From positions 310,001-374,000 of the forward strand of contig NC_022357.1 of the NCBI RefSeq assembly GCF_000297055.2: 64,000 bases of DNA, read 5' to 3'. This document shows, piece by piece, positions 57,061-64,000 of the stretch. Position 1 is the first letter of the stretch; every line of letters begins with the position of its first letter. The stretch is from Sulfuricella denitrificans skB26. Its GTDB lineage: Bacteria; Pseudomonadota; Gammaproteobacteria; Burkholderiales; Sulfuricellaceae. The translations under genes and the position numbers were made by a program. The notes beneath the pieces were generated by a model. That model ran no database searches, was not told the origin of the DNA, and worked only from the letters and a program-made list of their open reading frames with translations.

Positions 57061-59358
57061 ATGAATCTCTTCACTAAGCAAACAGCCACGCTGGCATTAG
57101 CGGCGGGGATGGGTTTTGCCGCAGTGTCCAGTGCCTGGTCGGCGGAATCGCTGCAGGACGTAATGAAGCGTCGCGGTTTGTCGCAGCAGGACTTGTTGGC
57201 AGCGTCCAAAACTTATGTTCCGACTGGCAAGCGCGATGAATTCGTCGCCTTCAGTTCGGGCGGCCAGTCTGGCCAGGTGATCGTGTACGGTATTCCGTCT
57301 ATGCGTATCCTGAAATACATTGGCGTGTTCACGCCGGAGCCATGGCAGGGTTATGGTTTCGATGAAGAATCCAAGGAAGTACTGAAAGGCGGTCGCATCG
57401 ATGGTAAGGACATTACCTGGGGCGATACCCACCATCCGGCGCTTTCCGAAACCAACGGCAAGTACGACGGCCAGTTCCTGTTCATCAACGACAAGGCTAA
57501 CCCCCGTCTGGCGGTGATCGACCTGCGCGACTTCGAGACCAAGCAGATCGTGGTCAACCCGATTTTCAAATCTGAGCACGGCGGTGCTTTTGTCACCCCG
57601 AACACCGACTACGTGATTGAGGCTTCGCAATACGCCACTCCTTTTGCGAACAAGAAATTTGTTCCGCTAGAGCGCTTCAATGAAGAGTATCGCGGTGGCG
57701 TGACCTACTGGAAGTTCGACCGTAAGGAAGGCAAGATTGATGTGAAGAAATCCTTCACGCTCGAGCTGCCACCCTACAGCCAGGACTTGTCTGATGCCGG
57801 TAAACTGGCTTCCGATGGTTGGTCCTTTACCAACTCTTTCTGTACCGAGCGTTACGTCGGTGGTATCGAGAAAGGCCGTCCTCCCTATGAGGCAGGCTGC
57901 TCGGCAAAAGACACTGACTACATGCACGTGATCAACTGGAAGAAAGCCGCCGAACTGGTCGCTGCCGGCAAAGCCAAGAAGGTCAATGGCATGGATGTGA
58001 TTCCGATGGACGTATCCATCAAGGAAGGCATCCTGTTCCTGATTCCGGAGCCGAAGAGCCCGCACGGCGTGGACGTAACGCCTGACGGCAAGTTCATCAC
58101 GGTTGCTGGCAAGCTGGATACGCACGTTTCGGTATACAGCTTCGAAAAGATCATGGCGGCGATCAAGGCCGGCAAGTTCGAGGGCAAGGATCCCTACGGC
58201 ATTCCCGTGATTTCCATGCAGGACACGCTGCACAAGCAGGTTCAGTTGGGCTTGGGACCATTGCATACCCAGTATGACTCCAAGAAGTGCGTGGCTTACA
58301 CCTCGTTGTACGTGGATTCCCAGGTTGCTAAATGGGACTACTGCGAAGGCAAGGTGCTGGACAAGATCTCCATTCACTACAACATCGGCCACTTGATGAC
58401 CATGGAAGGTGATACGGTAGATCCTAAAGGCCATTACCTGGTTGCGCTGAACAAGCTGGCGATCGACCGCTTTAACCCGGTTGGACCGTTGCATCCGCAG
58501 AACCATCAGCTGATCGACATTTCCAACGACAAAATGCAGTTGTTGTACGACATGCCGATTCCGCTGGGCGAGCCGCATTATGTCGTGGCGATCGATGCCA
58601 AGATGCTGAAGCCTGGTATTCGCTACAAGGTGGGTACCAACAGCCGGACCGACAAGCCTAGCGCAGGTGCGGTAAGGGCGGGTGAAGAGCATACCGACAA
58701 GAAAGCCGGTAAGGTGGAAGTGTTCGGTACTCTGATTCGTTCCCACATCACGCCGGAAACTATCGAGGCGACGGTGGGTGATGAGATAACTATCCACCTG
58801 ACCAACCTTGAGCGTGCTGAGGACGAAACCCATGGCTTTACGGTAAGCACTTATAACGTACATGCTTCGGCTGAACCGGGCAAAACCGTAACGGTTAAGT
58901 TCAAGGCAGACAAGGAAGGTGTGTATCCTTACTATTGCACCGAGTTCTGCTCCGCGTTGCACTTGGAAATGCAGGGTTACTTGCTAGTCAAGCCGAAGGG
59001 CTACAAAGAAGTCAAGGTTGCTGCGGCCAAGGCTGATTACAACAAGGCTGACTACGACAAGCAAGTGAAGAAAATTGCTGATACCCAGGCCGTAATTGAC
59101 AGCGTGGTGGGCTTCATCACCAGCCACAACTACAAGGACTTCCCTGATGTAGTGGCACTGGTGGAGGATGCAACCGACCAGTTGGGCCGCATGAAGGAAG
59201 CCAAGGCCAAGCATGAAGAATCGGCCAAGAAGCAGGATTGGCAGAATGCTACCCTGTGGGCTGAGCAAGTCTGGCAGTACCAGGTTAAAGCCGCCGACAT
59301 CGGTCTGCGCGCCAAGACCTACCTGGAGGAGCATGGTGCCAAGAAGGTGGGCAAGTAA
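57061..59358 (+). CDS. nosZ: nitrous-oxide reductase, clade II type
   Basis: 765 residues. Reduces N2O to N2 in the periplasm. The N-terminus is a plain Sec signal (LALAAGMGFAAVSSAWSA) without twin arginines, the mark of clade II. Histidine clusters for CuZ (DTHHPAL, SEHGGAF, KSPHGVDVTP, GPLHTQYD, GHLMTMEG, GEPHYV) and the CuA site C626-TEF-C630-SAL-H634-LEM are complete. After CuA the protein runs about 105 residues further as a Lys/Asp/Ala-rich helical tail lacking CXXCH. GGAG precedes the ATG, two FNR-type boxes stand upstream and a strong terminator follows. Confidence 0.97.
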   Translation: MNLFTKQTATLALAAGMGFAAVSSAWSAESLQDVMKRRGLSQQDLLAASKTYVPTGKRDEFVAFSSGGQSGQVIVYGIPSMRILKYIGVFTPEPWQGYGFDEESKEVLKGGRIDGKDITWGDTHHPALSETNGKYDGQFLFINDKANPRLAVIDLRDFETKQIVVNPIFKSEHGGAFVTPNTDYVIEASQYATPFANKKFVPLERFNEEYRGGVTYWKFDRKEGKIDVKKSFTLELPPYSQDLSDAGKLASDGWSFTNSFCTERYVGGIEKGRPPYEAGCSAKDTDYMHVINWKKAAELVAAGKAKKVNGMDVIPMDVSIKEGILFLIPEPKSPHGVDVTPDGKFITVAGKLDTHVSVYSFEKIMAAIKAGKFEGKDPYGIPVISMQDTLHKQVQLGLGPLHTQYDSKKCVAYTSLYVDSQVAKWDYCEGKVLDKISIHYNIGHLMTMEGDTVDPKGHYLVALNKLAIDRFNPVGPLHPQNHQLIDISNDKMQLLYDMPIPLGEPHYVVAIDAKMLKPGIRYKVGTNSRTDKPSAGAVRAGEEHTDKKAGKVEVFGTLIRSHITPETIEATVGDEITIHLTNLERAEDETHGFTVSTYNVHASAEPGKTVTVKFKADKEGVYPYYCTEFCSALHLEMQGYLLVKPKGYKEVKVAAAKADYNKADYDKQVKKIADTQAVIDSVVGFITSHNYKDFPDVVALVEDATDQLGRMKEAKAKHEESAKKQDWQNATLWAEQVWQYQVKAADIGLRAKTYLEEHGAKKVGK

Positions 59359-59383
59359 ACCCGCTGACTAGGTTGTAACACCG

Positions 59384-59415
59384 GCGGGGAGCATGAAAAT
59401 GCTCCCCGCTTTTTT
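59384..59415 (+). terminator. rho-independent terminator of nosZ
   Basis: 11-bp perfect stem GCGGGGAGCAT / ATGCTCCCCGC, GAAA loop, then T6 (59410-59415). Confidence 0.95.
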
Positions 59416-59467
59416 GGCTGTAACTTATTAATTAAAGACAATAAGATGTGTATATCTTTATTGTTGG

Positions 59468-59481
59468 TTGATCTGCATCAA
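59468..59481 (+). promoter_or_regulatory. FNR-type box upstream of cytochrome c553-like gene
   Basis: TTGATCTGCATCAA is a perfect match to TTGAT-N4-ATCAA, 62 bp before the ATG, with TGTAAA at 59505-59510 as a plausible -10. Confidence 0.85.
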
Positions 59482-59542
59482 TATAAAGGTTAGAATTTTG
59501 CCGTTGTAAAACGGTGTTGTTATTTGATTAGGAGTCTTAAAG

Positions 59543-59860
59543 ATGAAACTTTTACCAGTTGTAGCAGCTACTATGTCCGCAGCTTTGATCTGCGGCACGG
59601 CCTTTGCGGGCGATGGTGCCAAGCTGTTTGCGGAGAAAACCTGTACTGCCTGCCACGGCAAGGATGGAAAAACCCCGTTGATGCCGGATTACCCGAAAAT
59701 TGCCGGCCAAAACATCAAGTACGTTGAGAAGCAAATGACCGACATCAAGAGCGGTGCCCGTGCGAACGGCAACAGCGCAGCCATGAAGGGCGTGATGGTT
59801 ATCGTGACCGACGCAGAGATCAAGGATCTGGCGGCCTACGTTTCCAAGATGAAACCCTGA
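59543..59860 (+). CDS. small monohaem cytochrome c (c553-like), nos region
   Basis: 105 residues. Signal peptide ending TAFA, haem site CTACH, and a methionine ligand probably in AAMKGVM. Periplasmic electron carrier, likely donor to NosZ given position and shared FNR-type control. AGGAG 9 nt before the ATG. Separate from nosZ by a terminator. Confidence 0.92.
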   Translation: MKLLPVVAATMSAALICGTAFAGDGAKLFAEKTCTACHGKDGKTPLMPDYPKIAGQNIKYVEKQMTDIKSGARANGNSAAMKGVMVIVTDAEIKDLAAYVSKMKP

Positions 59861-59895
59861 TTCAGGGATGTTGCCTGAGCGGAAATTATTTTGGA

Positions 59896-59938
59896 TTGAT
59901 ATAAATCAATGCGCAAGTCAGGCAATGTTTAATATAAT
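59896..59938 (+). promoter_or_regulatory. FNR-type box with consensus -10, upstream of dihaem cytochrome
   Basis: TTGATATAAATCAA (59896-59909) is a perfect FNR site; TATAAT lies at 59933-59938, which places the box at about -41.5, the class II activator position. Confidence 0.88.
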
Positions 59939-60019
59939 TTTTTAAACTAAATGACTGAACAAATACTCTTAGAACATAAGAGTATTGAGTTCGGGTTTGT
60001 GACTTCGAAAGGGAAGACA

Positions 60020-60757
60020 ATGAAAAAAGCATTAGTAGTAGCACTGACCCTGGCTTTGTTGCCGGCAACAGCAGCTTTGGCTAATCCCAATGTGGCCGAG
60101 AAGAAATCCGGTATTGAGGCCAAAGGCTATGTATGGAACTCTCAGGAAGGCGGCGAAAAGATCGAGGCGCTAAAACTCAAGGGCGACGTCAAGAATGGTA
60201 AAGAAGCCTATGAAATCTGTGGTGCCTGTCATCTGCCCAGCGGCTCAGGTCGTCCTGATGGTACCTTCCCGCAGTTGGCCGGTCAGCACTCCACCGTGAT
60301 CATCAAGCAGATTGCCGACATTCGCGCCGGCCTGCGTGACAACCCGACCATGTACCCGTTTGCCGTGACCCTGAGCGATGCACAGGAACTGGCTGACGTG
60401 TCCGCTTACATCCAAACTCTGTGCATTCCTCGCGAACACGGCATGGGCTCTACTGACCCTGTTCTTCTGAAGCATGGCGAAGAATTGTACAAGAAAGAGT
60501 GCACCTCCTGCCACGGCAAGACTGGTGAAGGTGACAAGTCGAAGTTCTACCCAGTTCTGGCCGGTCAGCACTACAAGTACATGCTGCGCCAAGTCACCGA
60601 GATTCGCGATGGCAAGCGCCGTAACGCCAATCCGGACATGGTGAAAATCGTGAAGAAATACAGCGATCACGATCTGGACTCGGTGGTGACCTATATGTCC
60701 ACACTGAACATGCCTGGCACCCTGTGCGCTGTGAAAGGCGCTGGCAAGAAGAAGTAA
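60020..60757 (+). CDS. dihaem cytochrome c, nos region
   Basis: 245 residues. Signal peptide ending AALA, two class I haem sites CGACH and CTSCH, cytochrome c4-like arrangement; both halves contain PQLAGQHS / PVLAGQHY. GGGAAG precedes ATG 60020. Its own perfect FNR box and -10 mark a separate unit. Likely links NosG/NosH or a quinol oxidase to NosZ. Confidence 0.92.
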   Translation: MKKALVVALTLALLPATAALANPNVAEKKSGIEAKGYVWNSQEGGEKIEALKLKGDVKNGKEAYEICGACHLPSGSGRPDGTFPQLAGQHSTVIIKQIADIRAGLRDNPTMYPFAVTLSDAQELADVSAYIQTLCIPREHGMGSTDPVLLKHGEELYKKECTSCHGKTGEGDKSKFYPVLAGQHYKYMLRQVTEIRDGKRRNANPDMVKIVKKYSDHDLDSVVTYMSTLNMPGTLCAVKGAGKKK

Positions 60758-60793
60758 GTATTGGCAGACAGACGTCTGGCAGTTCAAAAAAAA

Positions 60794-60825
60794 CTATAGA
60801 AGGCAGGGAGACCTGCTTTTTATAG
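60794..60825 (+). terminator. hairpin terminator after dihaem cytochrome
   Basis: 14-bp stem (two G-T wobbles) 60794-60807 / 60812-60825 with GAGA loop; the T5 run is part of the stem, and an A-run precedes it. Confidence 0.65.
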
Positions 60826-60840
60826 CCTACCAACATTAGT

Positions 60841-60869
60841 TTGTAAGTATATATTTGTTAGCATATATA
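60841..60869 (+). promoter_or_regulatory. sigma70-type promoter of nosB
   Basis: TTGTAA (60841-60846), 17 bp, TATATA (60864-60869), about 95 bp before the nosB ATG. No FNR-type box nearby. Confidence 0.7.
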
Positions 60870-60962
60870 ATAATATCGTAGCCGAGACGGTTTAGGCGAT
60901 GTCTCAGGGGCGGCTTTATGCCTACGGGTTTTACCCAGAATTCAATATGGTGAGTGTTTAAG

Positions 60963-61937
60963 ATGACGAACGGTGCAAAGAATCAGGTTTGGTGGGTCAG
61001 AGGGTTAACTCTAGTCGCTTTGGCGCTTATGATCGCTGCGTATTTTACGCCGATCTGGTGGGTATCCCTGACCGCACCGAACTATCCCAAGGCAGCGTTC
61101 CCGGATGGGATCCGCATTCACTTCCACTTTAATGGTGTGTTTAACGGTTGCAAGGCTCCCGTCCAGAAAAAAGGCTCACATGCGAGTGAAATTCTTCAGG
61201 CTGACCTGGGTGATGATATTGCTGAACGTACCGGAGGTGTCGCACAGGGTGACGTTGAAGTTGGCTTGAACTGCGTGCATGAAATGAACACCATCAACCA
61301 CTATGTGGGGATGTACCCGATCGATACCGGTGCGCCGGTAGAGGTTCCTATGTCGAAGTTCTTCTTCGGATTCTTTGCCGTGCTACTGTTGGGGTTCATG
61401 GCGACCCAGCGCAAACAGCAGTTACTAATACTGGGCGCGGGTTTCGCGGCCGTAACTGCGTGGATGGTGACAGACCAGATCGTCATGGGCCATTTGAATG
61501 TTTTTGCCGACCATTATTACCATGAAGCGAGCACTTTCTTCAATCAGCCCGAGGTATTAGAGCGCTGGACGGCCAACCTGAAGTGGGCGACCAAAGCGGC
61601 TATGGCAGGGCTGGTTGTGGCGATGCTGATCATCATGCTGGGTGTCTGGAAAATCCGCCGTTTTTCACTGTTGTTGGCCTTGGTTCCTGCCTTGCTCCCT
61701 GTTTTTTTCGTCCTGGATTACGCGGGTTGGTTGTGGTTTTTTGGGCATAACATGCATCCATGGGGGGCCTTCACCGTCAAGCCCTTCATGCCAACCGTGT
61801 TCGGCGAGGGCAAGGTCGCGCAATTTAGTACCTACTCCTATCCCTACTATGGCTATGCCATTTTGCTGGCCGCATCCGCCGCGTTGCTCCCGGCAATCCT
61901 GATTCGCCGCAAAATGATGCGGGAAGAACAGGGTTGA
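60963..61937 (+). CDS. nosB: NosB-like membrane protein
   Basis: 324 residues, about six helices (first near residues 12-32, others from about 130 to 315) with a periplasmic loop containing two cysteines (NGCKAP, LNCVHE) and many histidines (HFHFNG, DHYYHE). Position between the cytochromes and nosD and the size fit NosB, a protein specific to clade II nos clusters whose role is unknown. ATG 60963 follows GGTGAG; a GTG at 60954 is the alternative. Confidence 0.85.
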   Translation: MTNGAKNQVWWVRGLTLVALALMIAAYFTPIWWVSLTAPNYPKAAFPDGIRIHFHFNGVFNGCKAPVQKKGSHASEILQADLGDDIAERTGGVAQGDVEVGLNCVHEMNTINHYVGMYPIDTGAPVEVPMSKFFFGFFAVLLLGFMATQRKQQLLILGAGFAAVTAWMVTDQIVMGHLNVFADHYYHEASTFFNQPEVLERWTANLKWATKAAMAGLVVAMLIIMLGVWKIRRFSLLLALVPALLPVFFVLDYAGWLWFFGHNMHPWGAFTVKPFMPTVFGEGKVAQFSTYSYPYYGYAILLAASAALLPAILIRRKMMREEQG

Positions 61938-61956
61938 AAGGGTAGAATGCCCTGTC

Positions 61957-61979
61957 CCCCCGCTCTAAGCAGGCGGGGG
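61957..61979 (+). other. G/C hairpin between nosB and nosD
   Basis: CCCCCGC (61957-61963) pairs with GCGGGGG (61973-61979), 9-nt loop, 20 bp after the nosB stop and 43 bp before the nosD start. No T-run; could stabilise or attenuate the transcript. Confidence 0.5.
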
Positions 61980-62022
61980 ATTGCGTCCTCATGAAATTTT
62001 ACCCAATATAAAAGTTGAGCTT

Positions 62023-63369
62023 GTGACTAACGGTCTGCGAATAGCCTGTGTAGGGATGTTGTTGGCGTCATTTGCGATCCCCGTTGGCGTTGCCGCTGAG
62101 TTTGAAAGCAGCCCCGATCTGAGTGCTACTCCTCGCGTGGATGTGGATAAACCGGTGGAACTGGTTCCGCTCTCCGAGCGCGATCCCCGTATCCATCATT
62201 TGATCCCTTTCCAAAAACTGGTGGATGCCACTCCCGCAGGCGGGACTCTCAAGCCCAAGCCCGGCACCTATGCCGGTCCGGTTCTGGTGGACAAGCCGAT
62301 TGTGATCGATGGCGCCGGAAAGGTGACCATAGATGGCGGTGACAAGGGGACGGTGTTCGTGCTCAAAGCCAACAGCTCCACGATACGCGGCCTGCATCTT
62401 ACGGGATCGGGCTCGCATCACGATACCGACGATGCCTGCATCAATGTGCGTGGCAACAACAACTATATCGAATCCTTGGTGATAGACAACTGCCTGTTTG
62501 GTATCGACCTCAAGCAGTCCAGCAACAATGTCATCCGCAATAACCAGATACGTTCCAAGCCTCTGGAATTAGGTGTCAGGGGTGACGGCATCCGGCTCTG
62601 GTACAGCATGAATAACCGGATTGAAGGGAACCGGGTGGTGGATTCACGCGACAACGTGGCCTGGTATTCGAATGGCAATGTTTTTTATCGGAACTATGGT
62701 ACCCGCAGCCGCTATTCCATCCATTTCATGTTTGCCAACAACAATGTCGTGGACAGCAATAATTTTTACGATAACGCAGTGGGCGTGTACCTGATGTACA
62801 ATGAAAATACCGTGGTACGGAACAACATCTTCTCCCACTCCAACGGCGCGACCGGCATGGCGATAGGCTTCAAGGAAGCCAGCGCGGTGCAGATCGAAAA
62901 CAATGAAATTATCTACTGCGCGATTGGTATCGGCTCCGACCTGTCCCCTTTCCAGCCCGGCACCACCATCCAGGTCAAGGGCAACCGCTTCGCCTACAAC
63001 GGCATTGCAATCGCATTCAACAGTGACCGGGACGGGCATTATTTTCTTAAGAACATCTTCGAAGGTAATTTGACCGACGTTTCCGTTGGCGGTGCAGGAT
63101 CCGCAAAACGTAACGTGTGGCGCGGAAATTACTGGGATGATTATCAAGGGTTCGACCGCAACAATGACGGAGTCGGCGATACTCCCTACAAGCTTCATGC
63201 CTATGCAGACCGGATCTGGATGGAAGTGCCGCACGCGCGCTTTTTCAAGAATGCACCCCTGATGGAGGCGATCGATTTCCTTGAAAGGCTGGCACCTTTT
63301 TCTGATCCAGAACTAATTCTGCATGATGATGCTCCAATGTTTCACCTACCGAGGAAGGCACGAAAGTGA
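62023..63369 (+). CDS. nosD: NosD, periplasmic beta-helix copper-site assembly protein
   Basis: 448 residues. Signal region RIACVGMLLASFAIPVGVAA, then a right-handed beta-helix of CASH repeats rich in Asn (NNNYIESLVIDN, NNVIRNNQI, NNRIEGNRV, NTVVRNNIF). NosD with NosFY supports maturation of the CuZ site. I take GTG 62023, which begins directly at the signal; a TTG at 61981 would add 14 residues. Overlaps nosG by 4 bp. Confidence 0.93.
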   Translation: MTNGLRIACVGMLLASFAIPVGVAAEFESSPDLSATPRVDVDKPVELVPLSERDPRIHHLIPFQKLVDATPAGGTLKPKPGTYAGPVLVDKPIVIDGAGKVTIDGGDKGTVFVLKANSSTIRGLHLTGSGSHHDTDDACINVRGNNNYIESLVIDNCLFGIDLKQSSNNVIRNNQIRSKPLELGVRGDGIRLWYSMNNRIEGNRVVDSRDNVAWYSNGNVFYRNYGTRSRYSIHFMFANNNVVDSNNFYDNAVGVYLMYNENTVVRNNIFSHSNGATGMAIGFKEASAVQIENNEIIYCAIGIGSDLSPFQPGTTIQVKGNRFAYNGIAIAFNSDRDGHYFLKNIFEGNLTDVSVGGAGSAKRNVWRGNYWDDYQGFDRNNDGVGDTPYKLHAYADRIWMEVPHARFFKNAPLMEAIDFLERLAPFSDPELILHDDAPMFHLPRKARK

Positions 63370-64000
63370 CGACTGATAAGAAACCGGCAGTCCCTGGCAA
63401 CAGGGTGGTCAACAAGCGCAAGCTTGAGGAACGCCGTCGATTTCTGCGCTCTATCATTCTGGGCGCGGCGGTGTTGGGTATTTCCACACTGGGATACATC
63501 CCTGTGGCCAGTGCATGGCGCGTGCGCATGAGACCGCCAGGCGCACTGGAAGAGTCGGATTTCCTTTCCTCCTGCATCAAGTGTGGGCAGTGTGTTCAGG
63601 TTTGTCCGGTCCAGGCGATCAAACTCGATGACATCGACCATGGCTTTGGTGTCGGCTTACCCTATATTGACTCACGCAGCCAGGCCTGTGACTTTTCCTG
63701 CGATGCCGTGCAGTGCATTCTGGCTTGCCCTACCGGTTCGCTGGTTTACAAGAAACCCGTCTTCATGCCGACGCGCAATGGGATGAGGGTGGCAAATCCG
63801 CCCATCCTGCTCGCCAAGGAAAAAGATCCGGAGCCGACTCTGAACATCAGGGAGCGTACCGGATTGGCGCGCCTGGCGCGCCCGGATGCCTGTCTCGCCG
63901 TTCAGGGCAAGGGATTCAAGGGTCAGGCGCGCGGTGCCGATTTCAAAGGTCGCATGCGTTTTATCGAAGTGGACCGCTGGAAGCCGATCCCTCTTCGGGA
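63366..64000 (+). CDS. nosG: NosG-like iron-sulfur protein, partial at window end
   Basis: The first 211 residues are visible. A twin-arginine signal (ERRRFLRSIILGAAVLG) is followed by two four-cysteine clusters, CIKCGQCVQVCP and CDFSCDAVQCILACP, as in NapG/NosG periplasmic ferredoxins. With a NapH/NosH-type membrane partner it would oxidise menaquinol and feed electrons to cytochromes for NosZ. GTG start overlaps the nosD stop (GTGA). The gene continues past position 64000. Confidence 0.9.
   Translation, partial: MTTDKKPAVPGNRVVNKRKLEERRRFLRSIILGAAVLGISTLGYIPVASAWRVRMRPPGALEESDFLSSCIKCGQCVQVCPVQAIKLDDIDHGFGVGLPYIDSRSQACDFSCDAVQCILACPTGSLVYKKPVFMPTRNGMRVANPPILLAKEKDPEPTLNIRERTGLARLARPDACLAVQGKGFKGQARGADFKGRMRFIEVDRWKPIPLR

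Overview
The window reads as a chromosomal segment of a betaproteobacterium. The gene families and the neighbourhoods metK next to LpxL-type acyltransferases, dapF-DUF484-xerC, and argB-HAD-dsbB resemble those of Nitrosomonadales-type organisms (Sulfuricella/Gallionella-like). That placement is inference from gene content; no rRNA or tRNA gene is present. The organism looks like a facultatively anaerobic respirer. It carries an N2O-reductase cluster of the Sec-exported clade II type, menaquinone genes, several c-type cytochromes, a porin-cytochrome fusion and two NarXL-like two-component systems.

Layout. 1-5425: a small lipoprotein, a ~570 bp non-coding element with long terminal inverted repeats, and an RND efflux pump with its adaptor. 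5693-11231: glycogen phosphorylase with a C_GCAxxG_C_C redox protein, then an iron-responsive Ftr1-cupredoxin-porin operon under a Fur-like palindrome, then a decayed partial duplicate of the glgP/C_GCAxxG junction. 11405-20515: a repeat-rich exported protein, a frameshifted Na+/solute symporter, metK, a fused double acyltransferase, a methyltransferase, dapF, DUF484 and xerC. 20548-24025: a zinc/manganese-type uptake locus (small His/Cys protein, porin, binding protein, permease; no ATPase). 24101-33848: a double-STAS protein, hslVU, an MFS carrier, hydroxypyruvate reductase plus glycerate kinase, an outer-membrane protein under a Fur-like box, and an ABC-F protein. 34283-38553: a PilZ-like protein, an Hsp20 remnant, argB, a HAD nucleotidase, dsbB and a truncated DUF2058 gene.

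38624-43805 holds a YceI protein, a dihaem cytochrome lipoprotein, a Cyc2-like porin-cytochrome and a two-component pair. 44108-47373 is a two-gene ovothiol pathway (ovoA, ovoB). 47529-53267 holds an FKBP, siroheme synthase (cysG, frameshifted at its extreme C-terminus), a second GAF-type NarXL-like pair and a chemoreceptor. 53470-56804 is a menB-menA-tlpA-menC operon. 57061-64000 is the nos region: nosZ, two cytochromes c, nosB, nosD and nosG, which runs off the window end.

How it works together. The men genes would make the quinone that a NosG/NosH-type dehydrogenase would oxidise. The small cytochromes would carry electrons to NosZ in the periplasm. Four FNR/DNR-type palindromes stand before nosZ (two) and before each cytochrome gene, whereas nosBDG has its own sigma70-like promoter without such a box. 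The nos region is therefore split into separately transcribed units that share an anaerobic signal only in part. Genome-decay marks recur: a duplicated gene scar, an Hsp20 relic, a truncated DUF2058 gene and two single-base frameshifts in C-runs. A family of GTGAGG-type inverted repeats sits between genes and, in one case, appears to have welded two acyltransferase genes together.
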